NCBI RefSeq assembly: GCF_001553785.1
Contig: NZ_LOJP01000002.1
Coordinates: forward strand, 778,515 to 842,514
Length of the DNA stretch: 64,000 bases
From: Actinoplanes sp. TFC3
GTDB taxonomy: Bacteria > Actinomycetota > Actinomycetes > Mycobacteriales > Micromonosporaceae
Reading direction: 5' to 3'
The notes beneath the pieces are model-generated. The model had not been told where the DNA came from, made no database searches, and saw only the letters and a list, made by a program, of their open reading frames with translations. Positions 19,173 through 27,395 of the stretch are shown here, piece by piece. Positions within the stretch are counted from its first letter, which is position 1, and every line of letters begins with the position of its first letter. The position numbers and the translations under genes were made by a program.

Positions 19173-19691
19173 ATGACCAGCACCCTGGCCCCGCCGATGA
19201 CCGTGCACCGGGTCGCGCCCGAGGACGCGGCCCGGATGCGTGCCCTGCGGCTGGAGATGCTGGCCGACAGCCCGCTGGCCTTCCTCGAGACGGTGGCCCA
19301 GCAGGCGGCGCGCTCGCATGCCGACTACCAGCGCCGGATCCGGCAGGCCTCGCGCGGCAACCAGCTCGCCCAGTTCGTGGCCGATCCGGGCGGGCGGCTG
19401 ACCGGGCACGCCGGGGGCACGGTGCTGCCCGAGGAGCCCGACGTCACGGTGGTGTTCGCGGTCTACATCACCCCGCGTCACCGGGGGCAGGGCGTGCTGG
19501 CCTCACTGGTGGACGCGGTCGCGCAATGGTCGGTGGAGTCGGGCCGCCCCGAGCTGATGCTGGAGGTCGTGGTGGGCAACGACCGGGCGGTGCGGGCGTA
19601 CGAGCGGCTGGGCTTCTCGCAGACCGGGGCGCGGGTCCCGCACCCGGTCATCCCGGGCCTGCAGGAGCTGCAGATGCGCCGCCGGGCATGA
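19173..19691 (+). CDS. GNAT family N-acetyltransferase
   Basis: 172 residues with the GNAT fold: motif A is VVFAVYITPRHRGQGVLASL (about 96-115, containing the acetyl-CoA pyrophosphate loop RHRGQG) and motif B near AVRAYERLGFSQTG (about 143). The N-terminal substrate part (LRLEMLADSPLAF) resembles small-molecule or peptide acetyltransferases but the substrate is unknown. ATG at 19173; its stop overlaps the next start as ATGA, so the two genes are coupled. Confidence 0.88.
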   Translation: MTSTLAPPMTVHRVAPEDAARMRALRLEMLADSPLAFLETVAQQAARSHADYQRRIRQASRGNQLAQFVADPGGRLTGHAGGTVLPEEPDVTVVFAVYITPRHRGQGVLASLVDAVAQWSVESGRPELMLEVVVGNDRAVRAYERLGFSQTGARVPHPVIPGLQELQMRRRA

Positions 19692-20134
19692 AGGTCAGAA
19701 CAGTGCTCACCGCGATCAACGGCACCACCGCGGTGGGCCTGGCCGTGGCGGTGCTGACCGGGGCCCGGGTGCGCCGGGGGCGCGACGGCATCCTGGTGGC
19801 CGAGGGCTACCGGCGCCGCTTCCCGCCGGCCATGTGCTTCACGGTGGGTTCGGTGGTCATCACCCGGCGCAGCGCGGAATGGCTGCTCGACGAGCGCCGC
19901 GCCGAGCTGCTTGCCCACGAGGCCCGGCACGCGGGCCAGTACGCCGTGCTCGGCCCGCTGTTCTGGCCGGCCTACTGGATGGCGTGCGGCTTGTCGTGGG
20001 CGCTAGCCGGCTCGTACGGCAGCCACAACCCGTTCGAGCGGGACGCCGGGCTGGAACGCGGTGGCTACCCACGGCTCCCGCTCAGATGGTCTTCTGCCAC
20101 TGGGTCCAGGTCTCGCGGCGGCGAAAACCCATAG
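19688..20134 (+). CDS. Small protein of unknown function with HEARHxxQ motif
   Basis: 148 residues, starting inside the stop of the GNAT gene (ATGA). A short hydrophobic N-terminus (about 8-25), a beta-like TVGSVVITRRSAEWL segment and then LLAHEARHAGQYA (about 77-89) followed by a hydrophobic PLFWPAYWMACGLSWALAG segment. The HExRH pattern and the membrane-like helix resemble small zinc-metallopeptidase-like proteins (DUF4157-like), but the full HExxH is not matched, so no activity is claimed. Operon with the GNAT gene. Confidence 0.6.
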   Translation: MKVRTVLTAINGTTAVGLAVAVLTGARVRRGRDGILVAEGYRRRFPPAMCFTVGSVVITRRSAEWLLDERRAELLAHEARHAGQYAVLGPLFWPAYWMACGLSWALAGSYGSHNPFERDAGLERGGYPRLPLRWSSATGSRSRGGENP

Positions 20135-20254
20135 CCTCGTTGACGCCGCGGGGGACCGGAACGGGATGTCCGGTATTTCGGCGTCCGCTGACGCCTTGGC
20201 GATGAGGTAGGCGGCACCGGCGGATGGTGCTGCAACCGCGCGCAAGAGCACCAG
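20082..20254 (-). pseudogene. Remnant of a two-domain GNAT acetyltransferase
   Basis: Two pieces in different frames. One frame gives SAGAAYLIAKASADAEIPD and then IPF (codons about 20224-20159), typical of the N-terminus of actinobacterial double-GNAT proteins; another frame gives VNEAMGFRRRETWTQWQKTI and a stop at 20082-20084, typical of their C-terminus. The several hundred nt that should join them are missing, so a large internal deletion is inferred. It overlaps the 3' end of the HEARH gene on the other strand. The rest of 20255-20460 holds nothing else I recognise. Confidence 0.6.
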
Positions 20255-20462
20255 CGAATTTGGTCGAGAGGGCGCGCGCACGGCGCCTCCGGCACCGGGT
20301 CGTTGGGTCCCTAGGAGATTGTTTCCAAGCTCGAAGGTGGGACCGCGTACGGCGTCGCGCCCTCCCGCGTAGAGCATCCTGCCGACCTGCGGATCACCGC
20401 GCAAGACCTCGCGGGGGTTATTTCTCCACAGCGGGCAGGAAGCTCCTTACCGTCAGTGAATC

Positions 20463-21743
20463 TCAGCCAAGCAGTCCGGCCTCGCGGGCGCCGCGCAGCG
20501 AGGGCTTGATCTGGTGGGTCGGGCCGACCAGGCCGGCGACCGCGTCGATGGTCTTCAGACCCTCGCCGGTGTTGTAGACGACGGTTTCTTTCTGCGGGTC
20601 GAGCTTGCCGCTGGCGACCAGCTTCTTGAGCACCGCCACGGTGGTCCCGCCGGCCGTCTCGGCGAACACGCCGGTGGTGCGGGCGAGCAGCCGGATGCCC
20701 TCGCGGATCTCGTCGTCGTCCGCGTAGTCCATCCAACCGCCGGTGCGCTTGACCGCCTCGATCGCGTACGCCCCGGCCGCCGGGTCACCGATGTTGAGCG
20801 ACTTGGCGATGCCGGTCGGTTTGACCGGGACGATCGCGTCGGTGTCGTTGTGCAGCGCGGTGGCGATCGGGTTGCAGCCGGCCGATTGGGCGCCGAACAC
20901 GGTCCAGCCACCCTCGGGCGCCTCGACCAGGCCGATCTCGACCAGCTCGGCAAACGCCTTGTCGACCTTGGTGAGCAGCTCGCCGGAGGCCATCGGGATG
21001 ACCACTTGGGCCGGGATGCGCCAGCCGAGCTGCTCGGCGACCTCGTAGCCCAGCGTCTTGGAGCCCTCGGCGTAGAACGGGCGCACGTTGACGTTGACGA
21101 ACGCGGTGTCCTCGAACTCGTCGGTCTCGACCAGCTCGCCGCAGAGGCGGTTGACGTCGTCATACGAGCCCTCGATGGCGACCAGCTCGCCGCCGTACAC
21201 GGCGGTGGTGATGACCTTGCCCGGCTCGAGGTCGCTGGGGATGAAGGTGATCGACGGGACCCCGGCGCGGGCAGCATGCGCGGCGACCGAGTTGGCCAGG
21301 TTGCCGGTGGAGGCGCAGGCGAAGCGGGTGAAGCCGAGCTCGCGGGCGGCAGTCAGCGCGACGGAGACGACCCGGTCCTTGAACGAGTGGGTCGGGTTCG
21401 CCGAGTCGTCCTTGACCCACAGCGGCGCGTTCAGCCCGATCTCGGCGGCCAGGGCGGGCGCGCTGATCAGCGGGGTCAGGCCGGGGTCGAGGGTGACCCG
21501 GGCGGCCGGGTCCTGGCCGGCGGGCAGCAGCGCGGCGTAGCGCCAGATGTTGTGCGGGCCGGCCTCGATCTGCTCACGGGTGACGGTGGCGAGGGCGGCT
21601 TGGTCATACGCGACTTCCAGGGGGCCAAAACACTCGTAACACGCATGCTGCGCGGCAAGCGGGAACTCGGTGCCGCAGCCGCGGCAGACCAGGGCACGAG
21701 CGGGGCTGGTCGAGGTCTTGGGGGCGTCAACGGTTGACGTCAT
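20463..21743 (-). CDS. thrC: Threonine synthase
   Basis: 426 residues. Converts O-phosphohomoserine to threonine with PLP, last step of threonine synthesis. An N-terminal zinc-ribbon-like part has C20xxC23 and C35xxC38; the PLP lysine is K122 in SFKDR, and the phosphate-loop region ASTGNLANSVAAHAARAG follows near residue 145. ATG at 21743 is preceded by AAGGAG at a 6-nt gap. It is alone, not with hom or thrB, and carries a SAM-I riboswitch leader, so its translation responds to S-adenosylmethionine. Confidence 0.97.
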   Translation of the reverse strand: MTSTVDAPKTSTSPARALVCRGCGTEFPLAAQHACYECFGPLEVAYDQAALATVTREQIEAGPHNIWRYAALLPAGQDPAARVTLDPGLTPLISAPALAAEIGLNAPLWVKDDSANPTHSFKDRVVSVALTAARELGFTRFACASTGNLANSVAAHAARAGVPSITFIPSDLEPGKVITTAVYGGELVAIEGSYDDVNRLCGELVETDEFEDTAFVNVNVRPFYAEGSKTLGYEVAEQLGWRIPAQVVIPMASGELLTKVDKAFAELVEIGLVEAPEGGWTVFGAQSAGCNPIATALHNDTDAIVPVKPTGIAKSLNIGDPAAGAYAIEAVKRTGGWMDYADDDEIREGIRLLARTTGVFAETAGGTTVAVLKKLVASGKLDPQKETVVYNTGEGLKTIDAVAGLVGPTHQIKPSLRGAREAGLLG

Positions 21744-21755
21744 GCGAGGCTCCTT

Positions 21756-21890
21756 CTCATCTTCCCCGGGCGCGACGAGCCGCGATCCGGGACGGAATTA
21801 GCACCTGCCGTGCGGCTGCCTCGTCATCGAGTCGAGCGCGGTGGTTGCCGGGGTGTCGTCGGGCCGTGTCCCTCTACCCCTCTGGATGAG
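21756..21890 (-). promoter_or_regulatory. SAM-I (S-box) riboswitch controlling thrC
   Basis: Minus-strand RNA carries the SAM-I core in order: P1 5' CTCATC (21890-21885), CAGAGGGGTAGAGGGAC, the kink-turn GGCCCGACGACACCCC, GGCAACC, a variable P3 arm, GGTGCTAATTCC (21805-21794), a P4 helix CCCGG...CCGGG and P1 3' GATGAG (21761-21756). The aptamer's last base touches the SD AAGGAG (21755-21750). There is no terminator between them, so control is probably at ribosome access. Confidence 0.93.
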
Positions 21891-22072
21891 GTATTCAGTT
21901 GTTTCCAACACCTTACGTGGAGGCGGCCGGAACGCCACCCCGCAATCGGCGAGTTGTGAGCGAGCCCTCCCCCTCAGGGAGCCGCCCTTTGTGTCGGCGC
22001 GGTCACCGTCCGGTGGTGGCGCCCGCTGCATAGGGTGACGCAAGTCATTGCCACGAACTCGGGAGGTCCGGC

Positions 22073-23068
22073 GTGAGCGCCGTCCTGGAGATATCGGGTC
22101 TGCAGAAGACCTATCGCAGCCGGAAGGGGGTGCGCAAGGCGCTCGACGGCTTCGACATGGTTGTCGAGGCGGGGCAGGTGCACGGCTTCCTCGGCCCCAA
22201 CGGCTCCGGAAAAACGACTACGTTGCGCACCCTGCTGGGCCTGATCCGGCCGAACGGGGGCCGGATGACCATCCTGGGCCGGGAGGTGCCGGACTCGCTG
22301 CCCGAGGTGGCCGGCTCGGTCGGCGCGATCGTGGAGAGCCCGCAGTTCTTCGGCAACTTCTCCGCTCAGGACACGCTGTCGCTGCTGGCCGATGCGGGCG
22401 GAGTGGCCCCGGTGCGGGTGACCGAGGTGCTGGAACTGGTCGGGCTGCGCGACCGGGCCAAGGACCGGGTCAAGACGTACTCGCTGGGCATGAAGCAGCG
22501 CCTTGCCGTCGCGTCGGCGCTGCTCAAGAACCCGAAGCTGCTGATCCTGGACGAGCCGGCGAACGGGCTCGACCCCGGCGGCATCCGCGAGATGCGCTCG
22601 CTGATGGCCAACCTGGCCGCGTCCGGCATGACGGTGGTGCTGTCCAGCCACATCCTGGGCGAGATCCAGTTGATCTGCGACTCCGTCACGATCATTTCGG
22701 CCGGGCGGCGGGTCGCTGCGGGTTCGGTCGCGGACGTGCTGGAGTCCCACACCACGGCGTCGATCCGGGTACGCCTGGAAGCCCTCGCCGACCTGACCGC
22801 CTCGGCCGCCGCCCTGCGGGACCTGGGCGCGCAGGTCATCGTGGAGTCTGACCATCTGATGGTGTCCGGGGTGGCCCAGCCCAGCGCGATCACCCGCACG
22901 CTGGCCGGTCGCGGCGTGTACGTCAGCGAGCTGAGCCCGGTGGTGGCCGACCTGGAGAGCGTGTTCCTGGAGCTGACCGGCACTGCGCCGGTGGCGGGCG
23001 AGCACCGCCAGGTGGACCAGACGATCATGTCGCCCACCGGGGCGGCCCCGGGCGGGTGGGGACGATGA
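22073..23068 (+). CDS. ABC transporter ATP-binding protein (ABC-2 exporter type)
   Basis: 331 residues from GTG 22073. Walker A GPNGSGKTT near residue 42, signature YSLGMKQRLAVA near 139, Walker B LLILDEP near 160 and an H-loop SSH near 192; the C-terminal 90 residues are the usual accessory part of the CcmA/ABC-2 subfamily. Supplies ATP energy to the coupled permease; cargo unknown. The divergent upstream region carries the thrC leader. Stop overlaps the permease start as ATGA. Confidence 0.92.
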   Translation: MSAVLEISGLQKTYRSRKGVRKALDGFDMVVEAGQVHGFLGPNGSGKTTTLRTLLGLIRPNGGRMTILGREVPDSLPEVAGSVGAIVESPQFFGNFSAQDTLSLLADAGGVAPVRVTEVLELVGLRDRAKDRVKTYSLGMKQRLAVASALLKNPKLLILDEPANGLDPGGIREMRSLMANLAASGMTVVLSSHILGEIQLICDSVTIISAGRRVAAGSVADVLESHTTASIRVRLEALADLTASAAALRDLGAQVIVESDHLMVSGVAQPSAITRTLAGRGVYVSELSPVVADLESVFLELTGTAPVAGEHRQVDQTIMSPTGAAPGGWGR

Positions 23069-24054
23069 GCCTGTACACAGCGGAAACCCGGCGGCTGACC
23101 AAGCGCCGGTTCACCCGGTTCTTCCTGCTGGGCGTGGTGCTCGTGCTGGCCGCGGTCGCGGTCGGCATGTTCATCACCAACGAGAAGAGCACTCCCGAGA
23201 CGGTCGCCGCGGCTCAGCGGGAGGCCGACCAGAACTACCAGTCGGCGCTGCAGCAAGCGGCCCAGGACAAAGCGGCGTGTGAGGCGCAGGCGAACCCGCA
23301 GGACAACTGCGCGGACATGTGGCAGCCGCAGCCGTCGGACTTCCAAGCCGAATGGTTCATGCCGGCCACATTCAACTTCCGCAAGCAGTTCCCCGACATG
23401 CTCACCACGCTGGCCGCGATCCTGGCGGTGATGGCGTTCGTCATCGGCGCGTCGTTCGTGGGGGCGGAGTGGAACAGCGGCGGCATGATGAACCTGCTGC
23501 TCTGGCGGCCCCGGCGCCTGCAGGTGCTGGGCACCAAACTCGGCGCGCTGCTGGTGGCGCTGACCGCGGTGACCGCGGTGCTGTCGGCGATCTGGACCGG
23601 CATCTTCACCGTGATCGCCAACCTGCGCGGCTCGACGGAGTCGATGACCTCCGGGGCGTGGCAGTCCATTGCGCTGATGGAATTGCGCGGGTTGGTTGTG
23701 GTGCTGGCCGCCGGGGCGATCGGCTTCGGGCTGGCCTCGATCGGCCGGCACACCGCGGTGGCGATGGGCGTGGCCATTGGCGTGGTGGTGGTGTTCCAGT
23801 TCGGCCTCGGCACCGTGCTGGCTCTGGCCCAGGTCAAGTTTGTCGACGCGTATCTGATCCCGGCGTGGGCCGTGGCCTGGATGAACAAGGAAGTGAAGCT
23901 GGAGGACTACAACTCCTGCGTGCCCGGCCCGAACGGGTGTGAAGCGGACACGTTGACGCTGACCTGGCCGATGGCGGGTGGGCTGCTGGCCGCCGTCGTC
24001 ATTGTCGTCGTCGGCGTGACGATGTGGACGATGCGTAAGCGTGACATCACATGA
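23065..24054 (+). CDS. ABC transporter permease (ABC-2 type)
   Basis: 329 residues from ATG 23065 (overlaps the ATPase stop). N-terminal transmembrane helix at about 19-37, a large extracellular loop (40-105) with two Cys-containing stretches (DKAACEAQ, QDNCADMW) suited to a disulfide, then five hydrophobic segments (about 115-135, 165-190, 220-245, 250-275, 305-325). Matches the ABC2-permease family that exports lipids, peptides or drugs. A strong hairpin follows the stop. Confidence 0.88.
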   Translation: MSLYTAETRRLTKRRFTRFFLLGVVLVLAAVAVGMFITNEKSTPETVAAAQREADQNYQSALQQAAQDKAACEAQANPQDNCADMWQPQPSDFQAEWFMPATFNFRKQFPDMLTTLAAILAVMAFVIGASFVGAEWNSGGMMNLLLWRPRRLQVLGTKLGALLVALTAVTAVLSAIWTGIFTVIANLRGSTESMTSGAWQSIALMELRGLVVVLAAGAIGFGLASIGRHTAVAMGVAIGVVVVFQFGLGTVLALAQVKFVDAYLIPAWAVAWMNKEVKLEDYNSCVPGPNGCEADTLTLTWPMAGGLLAAVVIVVVGVTMWTMRKRDIT

Positions 24055-24079
24055 GGTGACATTGCCGTGAAGGCAAGCG

Positions 24080-24118
24080 AGGGGGATCGCCGGCTGCAAG
24101 TATTACGGCGGTCCCCCT
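24080..24118 (+). terminator. Terminator after the ABC pair
   Basis: 13-bp stem AGGGGGATCGCCG / CGGCGGTCCCCCT with one G-U pair, 13-nt loop and a TTT tail, between the permease stop and the DUF3263 gene. Confidence 0.85.
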
Positions 24119-24146
24119 TTCGTGTGCGCTTTGTCGAGGACACCTC

Positions 24147-24431
24147 ATGCAGCCAGAAGAACCTCATGTGCCCGCGCCCCGGGAGGGCGAGGAACGGACC
24201 TCCGGGCTGTCCGAGCGCGAGGTGCAGATCCTGGCGTTCGAGCAGAAATGGTGGAAGCACGCCGGCTCCAAGGAGCAGGCGATCCGCGACCGGTTCGGGC
24301 TCTCCTCCACCCGCTACTACCAGCTCCTGAACGCCCTGCTGGACAACCCGGCGGCGCTGGAGCACGACCCCGTCCTGGTCGGCCGCCTGCGCCGCCTGCG
24401 CTCCACCCGGGCGCGCACCCGCCGGCGCTAG
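24147..24431 (+). CDS. DUF3263 protein (putative DNA-binding)
   Basis: 94 residues, the family's usual size. Core at about 18-75: SEREVQILAFEQKWW, then KEQAIRDRFGLSSTRYYQLL, a helix-turn-helix-like block, and a basic Arg-rich tail (LRRLRSTRARTRRR). DUF3263 is a widespread actinobacterial family without a firm function; a small DNA-binding role is inferred from the HTH look and basic tail. ATG 24147 follows the terminator of the ABC genes; its end nearly touches the convergent AAA+ gene (3 nt apart). Confidence 0.85.
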   Translation: MQPEEPHVPAPREGEERTSGLSEREVQILAFEQKWWKHAGSKEQAIRDRFGLSSTRYYQLLNALLDNPAALEHDPVLVGRLRRLRSTRARTRRR

Positions 24432-24434
24432 AGA

Positions 24435-26633
24435 TCAGCCTGGCGCGTGCGTCGACGCGTACGCCTCCAGCCAAGCAACCTGCACCGGATCGAGCGACGC
24501 CCGCACCCGCTTGCGTGCGGTAGCCACATGCCCGGCGGTGACCGTGGTGGCGTCCAGCGACTCGCGCATCGCCGCCAGCGCCGCCTCTCGCACCAGCGCC
24601 GCGCAGTCCGCCGCCGAGAAGCCCTCCAGGTCCGAGCCGAGCGCGTCGAGATCCACCGCCTCGTCCAGCGGCACCGACTTCGCCGACGCGCGCAGGATCG
24701 CCGCGCGGGCCTCGGCGTCCGGTGGCGGTACGAACACCAGGCGTTCGAGCCGGCCGGGGCGCAGCAGCGCCGGGTCGATCAGGTCGGGCCGGTTGGTCGC
24801 CCCGATCACCACCACGTTGCGCAGCGACTCGACGCCGTCCAGTTCGGTCAGCAGCGCGGCCACCACCCGGTCGGTCGTCCCGCCGTCGGTAGCCTGCCCG
24901 CGGGTCGGGGCGAGCGCGTCGACCTCGTCCAGGAACACCAGCGTCGGGGCGGCTTCGCGGGCCCGCCGGAACAGCTCGCGCACCGCCCGCTCGCTGTCAC
25001 CGACCCACTTGCTGAGCAGCTCGGCGCCCTTGACCGAGAGCACGTTGGCCTTGCCCGTGCCCGCGATCGCCTTGACCAGGTAAGTCTTGCCGCACCCGGG
25101 CGGGCCGTAGAGCAGCACGCCCCGCGGCGGCTGCACTCCCAGCCGGGCGAAGGTGTCCGGGTAGGTCAGCGGCCACAGCACCGACTCGGTGAGCACCTCC
25201 TTGACCTCGGCCATGTCGCCGACGTCGTCGAGGGTCACCTGCGCGACCTCCAGCGTGGACTCCGCCATCGAGGTCGGGCGCACCACGTCCAGCGCGGCTT
25301 CGAAGTCGGCCATCGCCACCGTGGGTGACTCCGCCTCCTTCTGCCGAAGCGCCGCGTGCACCCCGGCCTCCCGCGCCAATGCCCCCAGGTCGGCGGCCAC
25401 AAAACCAGGAGTGCGACCGGCAACATCATCCAGCCGGACGTCCTCAGCCAACGGCATCCCCCGGGTCAGCACCCGCAGTTGTTCCCGCCGCATCGCCGCA
25501 TCCGGCAGAGGCACCGCGAGCTGCACAGCCAGCAGGTCCGGCGCCCGCAGCGACGGGTCGACCGACTCCGGGCGGCTGGTCGTGCAGACCACCGCCGCAC
25601 CCGAACCGACCAGGTCGGTGAGCACCTGGCGGAACACGGTGGCCAGCGGGCCGGGCTCGTCGCGAGGAGCCAGCGCCTCGACGTCGCTGATCAGCAGCAC
25701 CCCGCGCGCGGTCGCCTTCAGGTCCCGGGCCACATTGCGCAGCCGGGTGGCAGCCGCGTCATTGGTCAGCGCGGCGAGCTCCGGGCCCCACACCGCGTGC
25801 ACCTGCGCGCCCACGCCAGCGGCGACCGCACGGATCAGCGCCGACTTGCCGGAGCCGGCCGGACCGGTGACCAGCACTCCCAGCGACACCGTGGTGCCCA
25901 GGCGGCTGAGCACCTCGTGGTGGTTGAAGCCGAGATCGAGCAGCTCGGTCAGCTCCTGCGCCTGGGTGCGCAGCCCGGGCAGGTCGTCCAGGCTGGGCGG
26001 AGGCAGCGCCGGGTCGGTCGAAGCCGGGACCTGCGCGGCGGCGACGGAGGGCTGCTGTGGACGTACCGGTGCGGAATTCTGACCTTGCCACCCCACCACC
26101 GTGTCCATCGTGACCAGCGCGCCCTCCTGGTCCTCAACCGACACGACCTGCAGGAGCTGGCTGGTCCAGAGGTAGCCCACCCGGTTGGCCAGACTGCGCC
26201 GCGCGCCCTCGACCAGCGCCTGATAGCCGGGCACGTCCTGCGGCAGCAGCGACACGTCATCGCCGGCAGTGACCATCTTGCCCAGCAGCGCCAGGCGCAG
26301 CATCTCGTTGGTCACCACCGCGGTGATCTCGACCGGACCGGCCAGCGTGACCCGGCGGGCGGCCACCACTGGCACCGGCGTCACCGTCACCTCGTCGCCG
26401 TCGCGTAGCTGCAGGTTGCCGATGGTCAGGTCGTCGGCGTAGAGCGCCGCGCGGCTGGCCCCCGCCTCGGCCCTGCCCACCACCGCGGCCGTGGTCCGGC
26501 GCCCGGCCAGCTGCACCGGATCGCCGTTGTTGAGATCGAGCGCCGCCATCACCTCGGGATGCAGCCGGACGATGCCGCGGCGGGGCAGCTGGCCGGGGCG
26601 TTCGTGCACGGTCAGCGTCAAGTCGTCGGGCAC
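24435..26633 (-). CDS. CDC48/p97-like AAA+ ATPase with a degenerate first ATPase domain
   Basis: 732 residues from GTG 26633; the open frame extends further but the extra residues overlap the divergent lipoprotein gene and look non-native. Residues 1-180 are a double-psi-barrel/CDC48-N-type domain. D1 has Walker A GPAGSGKS (257-264) but its Walker B reads LLISDVEA (313-320), lacking the catalytic Glu right after Asp, and TTSRPES replaces the usual sensor. D2 is complete: GPPGCGKT (510-517), LVFLDEVDALAP (565-576) and ATNRPDLIDPALLRPGRL. Works as a hexameric unfoldase; partners in actinobacteria are not settled. Confidence 0.92.
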   Translation of the reverse strand: MPDDLTLTVHERPGQLPRRGIVRLHPEVMAALDLNNGDPVQLAGRRTTAAVVGRAEAGASRAALYADDLTIGNLQLRDGDEVTVTPVPVVAARRVTLAGPVEITAVVTNEMLRLALLGKMVTAGDDVSLLPQDVPGYQALVEGARRSLANRVGYLWTSQLLQVVSVEDQEGALVTMDTVVGWQGQNSAPVRPQQPSVAAAQVPASTDPALPPPSLDDLPGLRTQAQELTELLDLGFNHHEVLSRLGTTVSLGVLVTGPAGSGKSALIRAVAAGVGAQVHAVWGPELAALTNDAAATRLRNVARDLKATARGVLLISDVEALAPRDEPGPLATVFRQVLTDLVGSGAAVVCTTSRPESVDPSLRAPDLLAVQLAVPLPDAAMRREQLRVLTRGMPLAEDVRLDDVAGRTPGFVAADLGALAREAGVHAALRQKEAESPTVAMADFEAALDVVRPTSMAESTLEVAQVTLDDVGDMAEVKEVLTESVLWPLTYPDTFARLGVQPPRGVLLYGPPGCGKTYLVKAIAGTGKANVLSVKGAELLSKWVGDSERAVRELFRRAREAAPTLVFLDEVDALAPTRGQATDGGTTDRVVAALLTELDGVESLRNVVVIGATNRPDLIDPALLRPGRLERLVFVPPPDAEARAAILRASAKSVPLDEAVDLDALGSDLEGFSAADCAALVREAALAAMRESLDATTVTAGHVATARKRVRASLDPVQVAWLEAYASTHAPG

Positions 26634-26710
26634 CGGGGAACCTTCCGTCGAACTGGAGGTACTAGGTTGACACGCTATCGCCGTCAGCCGAGCCGGGGAG
26701 GCCCACCGCC

Positions 26711-27334
26711 ATGAGGCACCGTCGAATCGCACTCACCGTCACCGCGATTGCCCTGCTGGGCGTGGCGGCCTGCGGGAATGACTCCGATGATGACGCGGGA
26801 GCGTTCGTCAATCCATCAGCGGCGGCATCCACGGCCGCGCCCGCCGCCGAACCCTCCGCGCCCACGGCCAAGAACGGGCAGGCCCCGGTGGGCAAGGACG
26901 CGAAGACGGCGACCGATGTGGTCTCGGCTTCCGGCCTCGGGCCGTACCTGACGGGCGTCGCGCAAGCGGACCTGGCGTCGGCCAAGCTGATCGGAAAGAC
27001 CAAGAAGGTCGATAAATGTACGGCCGCAGCGGGCCTGAGCAAGTACCGCGCCCCGGCCCTGGCGTTCAACGACGGCAAGCTGACCCGCATCTCGATCACC
27101 AGCACCAAGGTCAAGACCGCGGGCGGCGCCAAGGTCGGCATGTCCTACGACGAGGTCAAGAAGTTGTACCCGAACGGCAAGCAGCTCGACAACTGGGTCG
27201 GCGCGAGCGCCTGGTACACCGCCGAGGGCGGCAACGGGCTGCTGTTCAAGATCGCCGACGGCAAGGTGAGCGCCATCGACGCGGGCCAGGGCGAGGCTGT
27301 GCAGTTCGCGTACACCGATCAGCAGGGTTGCTAG
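26711..27334 (+). CDS. Predicted lipoprotein of unknown function
   Basis: 207 residues with a lipoprotein signal: basic N-terminus MRHRRIAL, hydrophobic stretch and lipobox LLGVAAC with Cys at about 21, then a low-complexity Ala/Pro/Ser linker (to about 65) and a small beta-rich domain (about 70-207) containing GMSYDEVKKLYPNGKQ and a C-terminal Cys. Similar small secreted lipoproteins are common in Micromonosporaceae and uncharacterised. Divergent from the CDC48-like gene with 77 nt between starts. Confidence 0.75.
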   Translation: MRHRRIALTVTAIALLGVAACGNDSDDDAGAFVNPSAAASTAAPAAEPSAPTAKNGQAPVGKDAKTATDVVSASGLGPYLTGVAQADLASAKLIGKTKKVDKCTAAAGLSKYRAPALAFNDGKLTRISITSTKVKTAGGAKVGMSYDEVKKLYPNGKQLDNWVGASAWYTAEGGNGLLFKIADGKVSAIDAGQGEAVQFAYTDQQGC

Positions 27335-27395
27335 TAGTCCTCTTCCGGCCACGTTCACAGGTCTTGCTCAGGGGGGCCGGGCTAGCGTTGCGGTC

